From Tisiphia sp964030975 (GTDB taxonomy: Bacteria > Pseudomonadota > Alphaproteobacteria > Rickettsiales > Rickettsiaceae): 64,000 bases of DNA. Below the pieces are notes generated by a model, which did not search any database, was not told the DNA's origin, and saw only the letters and a program-made list of their open reading frames with translations. This document shows, in pieces, positions 18,277 through 27,552 of the stretch. Position 1 is the stretch's first letter; every line of letters starts with the position of its first letter. The stretch covers positions 1,116,001 to 1,180,000 of the forward strand of contig NZ_CAXIQH010000001.1 in NCBI RefSeq assembly GCF_964030975.1. Reading direction: 5' to 3'. The position numbers and the translations under genes were made by a program.

Positions 18277-19818
18277 ATGGCAGTCATTTCTAAAATTTTT
18301 TCGTATTTCTCTATAACTCACAATACATCACCCACCTCAAAATTAACAAATAGATTATCAGAGTATGTCTTTCCTATCGAAAGGCATGAATTATCTAAAT
18401 TTCTAAGTGTAACATTGTTGATGTTTTGTATTTTATTTATACAGAATATTATCAGAGCCTTAAAAGACAGTCTGGTTAATACCATGATTGGTACCGAAAC
18501 TGTATCATTTCTTAAATTTTGGGGGGTTCTACCTTCGGCATTTCTGCTGTCGATAATCTATATAAAATTAGTAAATAAGATGAAGGGTGAACATATATTC
18601 TACCTTATATTGTCAGTTTTTTTGCTATTTTTTGCCTTATTTGCCTTTTATATTTTTCCTAATCATCTAGCATTCCATTTGAATAGTGAGCATGCCGGCA
18701 TTTTAATAAAATCTTATCCCAATTTAAAATGGTTTATATTACTTTTATCTAATTGGAGTTTTTCCCTATTTTATATTATAGCAGAATTATGGCCAAGCGT
18801 GGTATTTGCGTTACTTTTTTGGCAATTTGTTAATAATATAACCTCAGTAGAACAATCGAAAAGATTCTATCCTTTATTTGGACTTTTTGCTCAAACGGGA
18901 CTTTACATATCAGGTAAGTTTCTAGAAAATTTAGCTTATTTAAATCAATTTTTAATTAAAAAGTTTGACCTACAACATACAGAAACTGAACTTTCAGTGC
19001 AAATTATATTAAGCTGTGTACTGGTATTTGGCTTAATAGCATTGGCAACTTTTTGGATGTTGAACCATAAAATATTAGATAAAGCTCAGGTAGAAAAACT
19101 ACAATTTTCTGTCAAGAAACAATCGCTAACTCTTATAGAAAGTTTTAAAATGGTTATTTCTTCAAGATATATTAGGCTAATTGCTACACTACTTGTTTGT
19201 TATGGTATAGCTATAAATTTAGTTGAAGGGCCTTGGAAAGCGTCAGCTTCAAAGATTTATAAAACACCGACGGAATTTGCTGCTTTTGTTGGCAATTATC
19301 TAAGTATTACGGGCATATTTACCATTTTATTTGTTATTCTCGGTTCTAATATTGTAAGAAGATTGGGCTGGCTTACAGCAGCAAGTATAACACCAATAAT
19401 GGTATTTATAACTGGCATGTTATTTTTCTCAGCATCCAACTTTGATGGGTTTGCTGCCATAATAGTGGTTAGCTTTATGCTAACTGATCCTTCTTTGATT
19501 GCTATTACAATGGGGCTAGTCAACAATGTGCTAAGTAAATCAAGTAAATATACTTTATTTGATTCTACAAAAGAAATGTCATATGTTCCTCTAGATACCG
19601 AACTTAAGACAAAAGGTAAAGCAGCTGCCGACGTAATTGGTACTAAGCTTGGAAAGTCAGCAAGCGCCCTTCTCCAATCTTTAATATTTATTATTTTGCC
19701 TTGTGCAACTTATCAATCTATTTCTATATACTTAATGATAGTATTTGGTATAATCTGTATCATATGGATGTGGGTGATTAGAGAATTGAATAAAGAATAT
19801 ACTAGTATAACATCCTGA
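18277..19818 (+). CDS. tlc: ATP/ADP (nucleotide) translocase of the Tlc family
   Basis: 513 residues with about twelve hydrophobic segments, the size of rickettsial/plastid nucleotide transporters. It exchanges nucleotides across the inner membrane and marks an energy- or nucleotide-parasitic intracellular lifestyle. Conserved stretches include FPIERHELSKFLSVTLLMFCILFIQNIIRALKDS (start to helix 1), FLKFWGVLPSAF, ELWPSVVFALLFWQFVNN, RFYPLFGLFAQTGLYISG and the C-terminal LFDSTKEMSYVPLDTELKTKGKAAADVIG. Rickettsiae carry several paralogues; which one this is cannot be told by eye. The gene is free-standing, followed 34 bp later by a coiled-coil protein. Confidence 0.96.
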   Translation: MAVISKIFSYFSITHNTSPTSKLTNRLSEYVFPIERHELSKFLSVTLLMFCILFIQNIIRALKDSLVNTMIGTETVSFLKFWGVLPSAFLLSIIYIKLVNKMKGEHIFYLILSVFLLFFALFAFYIFPNHLAFHLNSEHAGILIKSYPNLKWFILLLSNWSFSLFYIIAELWPSVVFALLFWQFVNNITSVEQSKRFYPLFGLFAQTGLYISGKFLENLAYLNQFLIKKFDLQHTETELSVQIILSCVLVFGLIALATFWMLNHKILDKAQVEKLQFSVKKQSLTLIESFKMVISSRYIRLIATLLVCYGIAINLVEGPWKASASKIYKTPTEFAAFVGNYLSITGIFTILFVILGSNIVRRLGWLTAASITPIMVFITGMLFFSASNFDGFAAIIVVSFMLTDPSLIAITMGLVNNVLSKSSKYTLFDSTKEMSYVPLDTELKTKGKAAADVIGTKLGKSASALLQSLIFIILPCATYQSISIYLMIVFGIICIIWMWVIRELNKEYTSITS

Positions 19819-19852
19819 ACTGTTAAACTTTACATAAGAGATGAGGTAATTA

Positions 19853-20878
19853 ATGAAAAAAACAAATACCCCTGAACAACTATCACTTAAAAGTACTAAG
19901 GATCAAATTTTATCAGCCTATAATGGGGTGCTAGCCCAATTGGCTGAAAAGCAAATAACTAGCCCCCAAGAACAAAAGCAACGACAAGATGAGCAAGTTG
20001 TTATAACAAAAGCTGTTAGCCATTCATCGGATACTATATTAACTGATCTTAGTGCCTTAAAATCTAAGATAATTAAACAAATCGATAATTTATCAGAGCA
20101 ATTGCTTGGAGAATCACAAAAATTGGTAAATTTACGAGAAGCGATTAGTTTAGAGCAAAAACATTTACAAGAATTATATCAAATTAATGAGACAGCTAAT
20201 ACCTTGTCAGCTTTATTACAAACCCAAACTGAGCAAAAAGAACAGTTTAAATTAGAAATGGAACAAACAAAACAAACTTTTACCCAAGAAATGACAGCTA
20301 AGAAATCTCAGTGGCAACAGCAAAGTGAGCAACTGGAGCGAGATTATAAAGAGCAAAAAGAAAAATTTGAAAAGACCAAGAAACGTGAGGAAGAAGAATA
20401 TATTTATACACTAGAATTAAAACGTCGTAAGGAAATTGATGAATATAATAATAAAAAAGCTATTATGGAAAAAGAATTATCGGATTTTAAAGATAATCTA
20501 TTAAAACGAGAGGCTGATTTAGTAGAAAAAGAGGATAGTTATCAATCCTTAAAAATACAAGTAGAACAAATTCCAAATGTAATAAAAGAAGCAGTAAATA
20601 ACGCAGAAGTATCGCTTCACAGTAAGATGTCACAGCAATATGATTTTGACATGCAACTTAAACAGCAAGAATATGAAGGCAAGTTAAAGTTGCAAGCACA
20701 AAGTATTAGTTACCTTGAAGATAAAATTACCAAACAAGAGATTTTAATGAAAGAACTAACTGCAAAAGCCGATATGGCAACGCAGCAAGTTCAATCGATC
20801 GCTTGCCGTGCTTTAGATACTTCAGCTCAACGCTTCGTAACGTTAAGTACTAGTAACGATAAAGAAAAAGCTAGTTAG
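19853..20878 (+). CDS. Hypothetical coiled-coil protein
   Basis: 341 residues, not recognised. It is almost entirely helical and very rich in Gln, Glu and Lys. A long coiled coil spans roughly residues 65-310 (EQLLGESQKLVNLREAISLE; EQTKQTFTQEMTAKKSQWQQ; KREEEEYIYTLELKRRKEID). There is no signal peptide or membrane segment, so it is probably cytoplasmic. A GAGGTAAT stretch 8 bases before the ATG may serve as ribosome binding site. It follows tlc closely and could share its transcript. Confidence 0.75.
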   Translation: MKKTNTPEQLSLKSTKDQILSAYNGVLAQLAEKQITSPQEQKQRQDEQVVITKAVSHSSDTILTDLSALKSKIIKQIDNLSEQLLGESQKLVNLREAISLEQKHLQELYQINETANTLSALLQTQTEQKEQFKLEMEQTKQTFTQEMTAKKSQWQQQSEQLERDYKEQKEKFEKTKKREEEEYIYTLELKRRKEIDEYNNKKAIMEKELSDFKDNLLKREADLVEKEDSYQSLKIQVEQIPNVIKEAVNNAEVSLHSKMSQQYDFDMQLKQQEYEGKLKLQAQSISYLEDKITKQEILMKELTAKADMATQQVQSIACRALDTSAQRFVTLSTSNDKEKAS

Positions 20879-20942
20879 CCGTTCAGTCAGAAAGGCTGTA
20901 GGTATTAGAGGTAATACATGTTTGCGGTTAAAAATCACATCA

Positions 20943-20989
20943 AAATCCATAAGATTTCCACCCTATTTTGTCAAAAACCTTATGGATTT
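20943..20989. repeat. Inverted repeat downstream of the coiled-coil gene
   Basis: AAATCCATAAG at 20943-20953 pairs with CTTATGGATTT at 20979-20989 around a 25-base loop, 65 bases past the stop. There is no T-run directly after the stem, so a terminator role is only possible. Confidence 0.35.
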
Positions 20990-21047
20990 ACAAAGTTTTT
21001 ATAACCTAATCACAGTACCAAGCTTGTCACCCCTGCGAAAGCAGGTA

Positions 21048-21183
21048 TAGTGAAACCTATTGAATTAGGTGATACAAACTTTGTGTTAACCTTGCGAAAG
21101 CAGGTATCTAGATTCCCGCCTATGCGGGAATGACAACTTACAATCGTTATGTTCTTTATCACCTAATCCTATGGGCATAACTA
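21048..21183 (+). mobile_element. Family A miniature element nested in a GCAGG repeat
   Basis: 136-bp copy with TA flanks at 21046-21047 and 21184-21185. The left flank, CCCTGCGAAAGCAGG, is itself half of the common hairpin repeat, so the element landed inside another repeat. Confidence 0.85.
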
Positions 21184-21186
21184 TAT

Positions 21187-21640
21187 TAGATGCGGCGATC
21201 TTAAACAACGTTTTGAAGCATTAAAATGTGCTGAATCTGCAGATGTTAATTTGTGGGAAATGCATATAGTGAAACCTATTGAATTAGGTGATACAAACTT
21301 TGTGTCATACCTGCGAAAGCAGGTATCTAGATTCCCGCCGCAGCTAGGAATGACAACTTACAATCGTTATGCTCTTTATCACCTAATCCTATGAGCATAA
21401 CTATATCTGCAGGTCAAGAGCAATTGGATTCAATGCACGAATATAAAAAAAACAGAAGATTTTATCAGCCTTATGGTTCAAGAAATTAGACGTTTTGTAA
21501 AGTTGATTTTTTCAAGCTTATTTACGACAACAAAGGAAGCATTCTTAAGCCTATCCTTATGGCGAAGACGACACCACCAAGCCAGAGCAAAAGATTGTCA
21601 CTTTAAAGATAAAGAAAGAACCCGTGTACTGTATGCATAA
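21187..21640 (+). pseudogene. Degenerate gene remnant of unknown family
   Basis: Open stretches reading CGDLKQRFEALKCAESADVN-LWEMH, then SAGQEQLDSMHEYKK, then after a frameshift in an A-run (about 21450) TEDFISLMVQEIRRFVKL and FLSLSLWRRRHHQARAKDCH, ending at a TAA at 21638-21640. It looks like the C-terminal ~120 residues of one protein with a helical, Arg-rich end. A family A element splits it, and removing that element does not by itself restore the frame, so the gene was already decaying. The family is not recognised. Confidence 0.55.
21267..21403 (+). mobile_element. Family A miniature element inside the 21.2-21.6 kb remnant
   Basis: 137-bp copy with TA flanks at 21265-21266 and 21404-21405. 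It lies only 84 bp from the copy ending at 21183, in the same orientation. Confidence 0.85.
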
Positions 21641-21643
21641 AGT

Positions 21644-22138
21644 TTACGACTGTAGCACTAGTCCCTTATCAAGTGGAATTCGTAGCAAGTTATAGGAGAA
21701 TATCGTAGTGAGATAGTGCATTAACATCGTAAGATACCCTTGGGAAGATAAGCCTTTAGTTAAAATTAGCAAATATCTAAAATGTAGTATAAAAAAATAA
21801 TAGAACCCAAAAATTAGAAAATTTGTTAAATAGCTTCTAACTATAAAAAATTTTCCTGCAAATTGTAAAATTATGTGAGCAGTTATGAGAACCAGGGAAT
21901 TTGTACCAATTGGCATAGAATATAATTGATCAAAAATTATTCCTACTAAAAATATTAGCCAGAAACCAATATGATAAAATGTAGCAAAATAGTAAAGTAA
22001 ACTAACTTCAAAAGCTGGGAAAATAACAGTTTCTGAGTTAATTCTAAAATTTTCTAGCGGAAAAATTACCAATAACAAACAAAATTCTAATAATATTATT
22101 TTACCGAGTATTTGTGATAATTGCCTAAGAAATTTCAT
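21644..22138 (-). CDS. MreD-like rod-shape membrane protein
   Basis: 164 residues with about five hydrophobic helices. FPAFEVSLLYYFATFYHIGFWLIFLVGIIFDQLYSMPIGTNSLVLI matches the conserved core of MreD (helices 2-3 followed by D-x-L-x-x-x-P-x-G). MreD is an inner-membrane partner of MreC in guiding wall synthesis during elongation. mreB and mreC are 12 kb away, so the usual mreBCD order is split. The start overlaps the stop of gpsA by 4 bases (ATGA type), indicating translational coupling in the dapF-mtaB-gpsA-mreD unit. Sequence similarity is modest. Confidence 0.7.
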   Translation of the reverse strand: MKFLRQLSQILGKIILLEFCLLLVIFPLENFRINSETVIFPAFEVSLLYYFATFYHIGFWLIFLVGIIFDQLYSMPIGTNSLVLITAHIILQFAGKFFIVRSYLTNFLIFGFYYFFILHFRYLLILTKGLSSQGYLTMLMHYLTTIFSYNLLRIPLDKGLVLQS

Positions 22139-23091
22139 ACTATTTTCAGTTCTTTGATTACTGACTCAATAACTGGCAATACTAGGTTATATTTTCTTAT
22201 GAGATCCAGTACCAGTTTAGCAGATTCTCGTCCTTCCACTAAGTATAAATTTTGATTTAAAAAATTTTGAACATCTAAATGCTTACCAAGTTCATAACCA
22301 AATCTAGTATTTCGTGATTCTTTAGAATAACAAGTTAGCACCAAATCCCCCAATATACCTGGAGCATATAAAATAGAAGCATCCCCGATCTCTCCATCAA
22401 TTGCCTCAGATAAAATTCTTATTTCTTGAAGCCCTTGGGTTATAAGCCCGGCTTTTGCGTTTTGTCCATAACCTTTTGCATCATACCAACCACTCTTTAT
22501 CGCTATAATATTCTTAACAACCGATGCCACTTGCATCACTACCACATAGTCAGTTATGGTAACCTTAAATTGTTGCGATGCTAAACTAATTGCTAGTCGT
22601 CTGGCAAGATTAACATCTAAAGAAGCAATGGTTACGGAAGTTAATAAATCTTGAGCAACTTCTTTAGCTAGATTAGGTCCAGCTATAAAAGCTAAAGGAT
22701 TAGCTGGTAATATGGCTTTTACTTTATCAGATAATAACTCCGTAGGGTCTCTACCAAATCCCTTAGTTGCAACTAATAACACTACACTGTCAGATATCCC
22801 AGCATCTTTTAATATCTTCAAAGTTTCCTGGAAAACAAAAGATGGTACCGCAATAATTATTACTTCTTGATCTAAGATATATGGCAAATTATTGCAGGGA
22901 ACTATATTAGTTGGTAATGTAATATCAGAACCAAGATATTTGCTATTAGTTCTATGATTTAACATTTCATCAATAACATTATTCTCTCGCACCAATATCG
23001 GAACTTCCTCATAGCATCTTGCCACCTGACATGCTAGTGCAGTTCCCCAACTACCGCCACCGTATACAGCAATATTTTTAAATTTTTTCAT
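22135..23091 (-). CDS. gpsA: Glycerol-3-phosphate dehydrogenase [NAD(P)+]
   Basis: 318 residues. It reduces dihydroxyacetone phosphate to sn-glycerol-3-phosphate for phospholipid synthesis in the cytoplasm. The N-terminal dinucleotide site is VYGGGSWGTALA (residues 9-20). Family motifs include NSKYLGSDITLP, VLLVATKG, AFIAGPNLAKEVA, VKNIIAIKSGWYDAKGYGQNAKAGLITQGL with the catalytic lysine, and APGILGDLVLTCYSKESRNTRFG. Length is normal. The start overlaps the mtaB stop by 4 bases. Confidence 0.97.
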   Translation of the reverse strand: MKKFKNIAVYGGGSWGTALACQVARCYEEVPILVRENNVIDEMLNHRTNSKYLGSDITLPTNIVPCNNLPYILDQEVIIIAVPSFVFQETLKILKDAGISDSVVLLVATKGFGRDPTELLSDKVKAILPANPLAFIAGPNLAKEVAQDLLTSVTIASLDVNLARRLAISLASQQFKVTITDYVVVMQVASVVKNIIAIKSGWYDAKGYGQNAKAGLITQGLQEIRILSEAIDGEIGDASILYAPGILGDLVLTCYSKESRNTRFGYELGKHLDVQNFLNQNLYLVEGRESAKLVLDLIRKYNLVLPVIESVIKELKIV

Positions 23092-24350
23092 AGCAAAATT
23101 TCTGAAATCATATGATTATCCTCTATAGCAACTAACCGAGCTTTAATAATTTGCCCAACTTCAAAATCACCTTGCAACTTTACCGGAATAAAATTTTCTG
23201 TATGAGCTATGTTATTTTGTTCTACAAGTAATTCCACTTCATGCCCTATATTCCTTTGGAAGAATTGTTGTAATTGCTGTTCCCCTGTTACCCTTAAAAT
23301 TTCTGCTCTGGCTTTTCTAACAGATTTTGCTACTTGTGGCATTCTGGCAGCTGGAGTTTCATCACGTTCAGAATAAGGGAAAACATGTAAATATTGTAAA
23401 TCCGCCTCAGAGATAAGTTTTCTCGTATTCTCAAACATTGTCTCATTCTCCGTCGGAAAACCAGCTATAATATCTGCCCCAAATGATACATTTGCTCTTA
23501 AATTACGCAATTTATGACAAAAATCAATAACATTTTGACGATTATGGCGACGTTTCATACGCTTAAGTATCATGTCATCACCAGCTTGCAGGCTAATATG
23601 GAAATGCGGCATAATTTGCGGAGCATAAGCCATTAGTTCAAACAAATCATCATCGATCTCAGCTACATCAATGGAAGATAGTCTAAGCCTTTTTAGCTCC
23701 GGAACCAACCCTATAATCCTTCTAATCATCTGAGCAAAAGTTGGAGTTCCTGGCAAATCTGGTCCATATGCCGTAACATCAACTCCGGTAAATACTACTT
23801 CATTGTAACCATTGGCTACTAATGTTCTTAACTGCTGTACTATCACCCCCATCGGTACTGAACGGCTATTTCCTCTGGCATAAGGTATAATACAGAAGGT
23901 ACAACGATGATTACAACCATTTTGCACCTGAATAAAGGCACGAGACTTGCCATCAAAACTAGCCACCAGATGATTAGCAGTTTCAGTAACAGACATTATA
24001 TCATTTACTGCCACTTTTTCATCGGTAAATTGATAATTGCTAGCAATCAATTTTTCCTCATTACCAATTACTTTATCAACCTCAACCATATTAGCAAAAA
24101 TAGCTGGGTTATTCTGAGCAGCACAACCAGTCACAATAATTCTTACATCAGGATTATTTTTCTTAGCTTTACGAATTGCTTGACGTGATTGTTTTTCAGC
24201 TTCCTTAGTGACAGCACAAGTATTAAATACCATAACATTTTCTAGACCAGAAAGAGCTAGGTTAGTTCTAATCACTTCACTTTCATAAATATTTAATCGG
24301 CAGCCAAAAGTTACGACTTCTTGTGATTTAGCCATAAAGAAACTCCCCAC
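23088..24350 (-). CDS. mtaB: tRNA threonylcarbamoyladenosine (t6A37) methylthiotransferase MtaB
   Basis: 420 residues. A radical-SAM enzyme that methylthiolates t6A37 of ANN-decoding tRNAs. The N-terminal Fe-S ligands are in TFGCRLN, FNTCAVT and VTGCAAQ; the radical-SAM cysteines are in NGCNHRCTFCIIPYARG; the C-terminal TRAM-like region begins near HEVELLVEQNN. The ATG at 24350 would overlap dapF by 23 bases; an internal ATG at 24335 (MAKSQEVVTFG) reduces this to 8 and fits the family start better. It belongs to the dapF-mtaB-gpsA-mreD unit. Confidence 0.95.
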   Translation of the reverse strand: MGSFFMAKSQEVVTFGCRLNIYESEVIRTNLALSGLENVMVFNTCAVTKEAEKQSRQAIRKAKKNNPDVRIIVTGCAAQNNPAIFANMVEVDKVIGNEEKLIASNYQFTDEKVAVNDIMSVTETANHLVASFDGKSRAFIQVQNGCNHRCTFCIIPYARGNSRSVPMGVIVQQLRTLVANGYNEVVFTGVDVTAYGPDLPGTPTFAQMIRRIIGLVPELKRLRLSSIDVAEIDDDLFELMAYAPQIMPHFHISLQAGDDMILKRMKRRHNRQNVIDFCHKLRNLRANVSFGADIIAGFPTENETMFENTRKLISEADLQYLHVFPYSERDETPAARMPQVAKSVRKARAEILRVTGEQQLQQFFQRNIGHEVELLVEQNNIAHTENFIPVKLQGDFEVGQIIKARLVAIEDNHMISEILL

Positions 24351-25137
24351 GTGCCACTAAAGTAGCGGAACCAACCATCATTATATTCTCACCTTGTTTT
24401 GACATTTGTAGACTACCTAACTGAAACACCACTTCACAAGGGGAGCTAATAAATCCAAGCTTTACTGCCGAAGCAAAACTTGCACATGCCCCACTACCAC
24501 AAGCAAGAGTTAAGCCGGCTCCTCTCTCCCAAACCGATAAATAAATTTTATTATCCTTGATTGAAGCAAAATTAACGTTAACCCCATCAGTAAACAACTC
24601 TTTTCCTTGTAATTTTTCTCCAATTATTTCTTTATCCTTAGTAGCTAAATCGCTAAAAATAATAAAATGTGGATTGCCAATATCAGCACAAATAACTTCC
24701 TTAATGTCAATCACATAACGTTCCATAATTGGCCAAATCTTTTCGGGTGAAGGCATCCAATCTTCCTCGAAACTAACTATTCCAGTATCCACCTCGATCT
24801 CGTCGTCACTTAGTATCTTACAAGACAATTCTTTGCCGTATATCCTTAGAGTAATTTCTCTGATACCAGAATCAAGATATATCAGCTTGGTAAGACATCT
24901 TGATGCATTACCACATAGTTTGGCACTTGAGCCATTTTGGTTATATACAGTCATTTCATAGTAATTGGTTTTTTGATCATAAATAATAAACTGATCACAA
25001 CCAATACCAGTACGACGATTGGAGATATTTAGCGATAATTGCTGTAAATCATAATTTTTAGGTAAATCACGCTGATTGATAATCACGAAATCATTACCTA
25101 AGCCATGCATTTTAGCAAAATTGATTTTTTTTAACAC
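24328..25137 (-). CDS. dapF: Diaminopimelate epimerase
   Basis: 269 residues. It interconverts LL- and meso-diaminopimelate for peptidoglycan and lysine. Both catalytic cysteines are visible in NQNGSSAKLCGNASRC and GLTLACGSGACA. The N-terminus KMHGLGNDFVIINQ and the two-lobed length fit the family. Together with the mre genes it argues that this bacterium still makes peptidoglycan. It is the first gene of a tightly packed minus-strand operon; the upstream region carries AT-rich tracts and then repeats. Confidence 0.97.
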   Translation of the reverse strand: MLKKINFAKMHGLGNDFVIINQRDLPKNYDLQQLSLNISNRRTGIGCDQFIIYDQKTNYYEMTVYNQNGSSAKLCGNASRCLTKLIYLDSGIREITLRIYGKELSCKILSDDEIEVDTGIVSFEEDWMPSPEKIWPIMERYVIDIKEVICADIGNPHFIIFSDLATKDKEIIGEKLQGKELFTDGVNVNFASIKDNKIYLSVWERGAGLTLACGSGACASFASAVKLGFISSPCEVVFQLGSLQMSKQGENIMMVGSATLVARGEFLYG

Positions 25138-25273
25138 AAGAACATCTTTAGATTATACAAAAGTCTATTATACTAAATATATAGAAAATACATATATATA
25201 AACACATATATATGTATTAAATAAATAGACTTCTTGCATAAGTGCTTATAAATGGTTATATTTTTTGTCTGTA

Positions 25274-25556
25274 TAGCTAAGTCGATTAGTATTATTCCAG
25301 ATAATGTTTGTCATCTCTGCGAAGGTAGGTATAGTTATGCCTATAGGATTAGGTGATAAAGAACATAACTATTGTAAGTTGTCATTCTTAGCAACGGCGG
25401 GAATCTAGATACCTGCTTTCGCAGGTATGACACAAAGTTTGTATCACCTAATTCAATAGGTTTCACTATATCTAAAATAATGCTTAAAAAGTCCTGAAAT
25501 ATTATAGATTCCCGCCTACGCGGGAATGACATATTTTCCGTTGGAACTATAGTATC
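25274..25556. repeat. Family B-like repeat with nested family A element upstream of the M16 gene
   Basis: The left end TATAGCTAAGTCGATTAG resembles the repeat at 59421, and the body is colinear with that copy (AATGTTTGTCAT...TCTAAAATAA...GATTCCCGCC...TTTTCCGTTG). It is interrupted by the family A element at 25332-25468. The 25138-25590 gap otherwise holds no gene. Confidence 0.6.
25332..25468 (-). mobile_element. Family A miniature element nested in a family B repeat
   Basis: 137-bp reverse-orientation copy, TA flanks at 25330-25331 and 25469-25470. Comparison with the intact repeat at 59421-59588 (GCAGGGATCTAAAATAA) shows the insertion point directly. Confidence 0.85.
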
Positions 25557-25591
25557 AGGAACTCTTTAAAACTAATAAATCAAGTAATAAA

Positions 25592-26854
25592 ATGACTTTT
25601 AACTCAAGCAAACTTAACAATGGACTAACTGTTGTTACTTACCATATGCCTAATATAAATTCTGTAGCTATTAATCTCATTGTCAATGTAGGTAGCCGCT
25701 ATGAACAACCTTCAGAAATAGGTATATCCCATTTTCTTGAACATATGGCATTTAAGGGAACAACAACTAGAACTGCTAAGCAAATTGCCGAAGAATTTGA
25801 CTCGATAGGAGGACAATTTAATGCCTATACCGGTCATGAACAGACTGTTTATTATTCAAAAATATTGAGCGAGAACTGCTATACTGCTCTAGAAATACTG
25901 GCAGATATCATACAAAATTCAGTTTTTTCAGAAGAAGAAATAGCCAAAGAATATCAGGTAATTTTACAAGAAATGGCTTGTGTGCAGGATAATCCTGATG
26001 AACTTATTCACGAAAAATTTTACAGTAGTGCCTATGAAAATCAAGCACTTGGTCGGTCAATTCTGGGAACTTATGACAGTTTGGCCAAATTTGATAAAGA
26101 ACATTTTAGCAATTATATTGATAAACATTATAATGCCGGAAATATTTACTTATCAGTGGCAGGAAATATTGAACATCAACAAGTTGTAGAATTTGCCGAG
26201 AAATTATTTTGTTCATTAAAAGATAAACCAAATAGTCATTTTGAGAAAGCTAGATATACTGGGGGGCATAGTGTTATTACCAAAGATCTTGAGCAAACTA
26301 CCTTAGTTCTAGGCTTCGAAAGTGTGTCCTATTTTAACATACAACAATTATATCATACTCAAGCTCTGTCACTAATACTTGGTAACGGTATGTCATCAAG
26401 ATTATTTCAACAAATCAGAGAAAAGCTTGGACTTGCCTACTCAATTGGTAGCTATAATAGTTCACACTATGATAGTGGGATTTTTGGCATATACGTTTCC
26501 ACTAGCCATGATAAACTACCATTCCTTGCAGAACAATTAGTCAGTGAAATTAATAATATTTCTGTAGATATCAAAGATTCAGAAATTGATCGGGCTAAAA
26601 TACAATTAAAAACTAGTATCTATATAGCCCAAGAGGATTCCTCTTATAAATCAGAAGAGATTGGTAAGAATTTTGCTGTTTTCGGTAAATATTTGCCTGT
26701 TGAGGAAACTATTGAATATATTATGAATATAACAAGCCGAGATATCATAAATATTGCTAACAAAATATTTATTACCCAACCTACTTTATCTATTATTGGT
26801 CCTAACCCACTTGCCATAGATTACCAGAAATTATCTGATGATCTGGCTCTATGA
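25592..26854 (+). CDS. M16-family zinc peptidase (processing-peptidase type)
   Basis: 420 residues. The zinc-binding motif HFLEH at residues 49-53, within GISHFLEHMAFKGT, and the distal glutamate region (ALEILADIIQ...EEIAKEYQVILQEMA) are intact. The C-terminal half has the typical GMSSRLFQQIREKLGLAYSIGS. It is related to the mitochondrial processing peptidase beta subunit; rickettsial members are expected to be cytoplasmic or periplasmic peptidases with unknown substrates. No signal peptide is seen. Its stop overlaps the hemD start by 4 bases. Confidence 0.93.
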   Translation: MTFNSSKLNNGLTVVTYHMPNINSVAINLIVNVGSRYEQPSEIGISHFLEHMAFKGTTTRTAKQIAEEFDSIGGQFNAYTGHEQTVYYSKILSENCYTALEILADIIQNSVFSEEEIAKEYQVILQEMACVQDNPDELIHEKFYSSAYENQALGRSILGTYDSLAKFDKEHFSNYIDKHYNAGNIYLSVAGNIEHQQVVEFAEKLFCSLKDKPNSHFEKARYTGGHSVITKDLEQTTLVLGFESVSYFNIQQLYHTQALSLILGNGMSSRLFQQIREKLGLAYSIGSYNSSHYDSGIFGIYVSTSHDKLPFLAEQLVSEINNISVDIKDSEIDRAKIQLKTSIYIAQEDSSYKSEEIGKNFAVFGKYLPVEETIEYIMNITSRDIINIANKIFITQPTLSIIGPNPLAIDYQKLSDDLAL

Positions 26855-27552
26855 AATCGGTGCTATTAACTAGAAGCTTAGAAGATAATTACGATATTAT
26901 TAGAGAATTGGAGCGTAATCATGGATGCAACTTTAACTATGTCTGCTGTCCTTTAGTGGAATATCAAGCTTTACCATTAGAGACCACCCTTTTGCATGAT
27001 TATCCCAATATAATTATCACTAGTAAATTTGCTGCTAAAATCCTGGCTGGACATCAAAATCTTGCAAAGAAGAATATGTGGATAGTCGGCAATTCATCAA
27101 AGCTAATTCTAGAGCAAAATAACTTCATAGTACAATATGTTGCTAGCAATATACAAGAGCTGCTGGCAAACATTCCACCAGAAATATCTGACCAAACCAT
27201 ATATTTATCATCAAATGAAATCACCCAAGATTTACCCCAAGCAATTAAAAGACACATTATTTATCAGGTAAAATACGCAACTAAGCTGCAGCAAATAGCG
27301 GAAATTGAAAAGGGCATCAATTTTATTCTACTATATTCACAGAACAGCACTAAGACTTTTATTGAATTATTCAGAAAAAATAATTTGCTAAAATTATTAG
27401 CCAACAGTTTAGTTATTACTATAAGTGAAAAAGTGGCAAATATTATTAGCTCTTTTACCAAAAATGTGGTTTATTGTGATAATGGACAACCACAGCAAAT
27501 GCTAGAATTATTAATTTATAATGCCCAAAATAATGCAAAAATCAGAAACTAA
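26851..27552 (+). CDS. hemD: Uroporphyrinogen-III synthase
   Basis: 233 residues. It closes hydroxymethylbilane to uroporphyrinogen III in heme synthesis. The family is poorly conserved, but the start VLLTRSLEDNYDIIRELER, the PLVEYQALPL segment, NIIITSKFAAKIL and LVITISEKVANII are typical. The context supports it: a COG4223/HemX-like membrane protein and a HemY-like protein follow, as in the hemD region of many Proteobacteria. Overlaps at both ends suggest coupling with neighbours. Confidence 0.85.
   Translation: MKSVLLTRSLEDNYDIIRELERNHGCNFNYVCCPLVEYQALPLETTLLHDYPNIIITSKFAAKILAGHQNLAKKNMWIVGNSSKLILEQNNFIVQYVASNIQELLANIPPEISDQTIYLSSNEITQDLPQAIKRHIIYQVKYATKLQQIAEIEKGINFILLYSQNSTKTFIELFRKNNLLKLLANSLVITISEKVANIISSFTKNVVYCDNGQPQQMLELLIYNAQNNAKIRN

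Noticed and set aside
20943..20989. Confident Rho-independent terminator
   Set aside because: The stem is only 11 bp with a 25-base loop and no T-run follows, so it is listed only as an inverted repeat.
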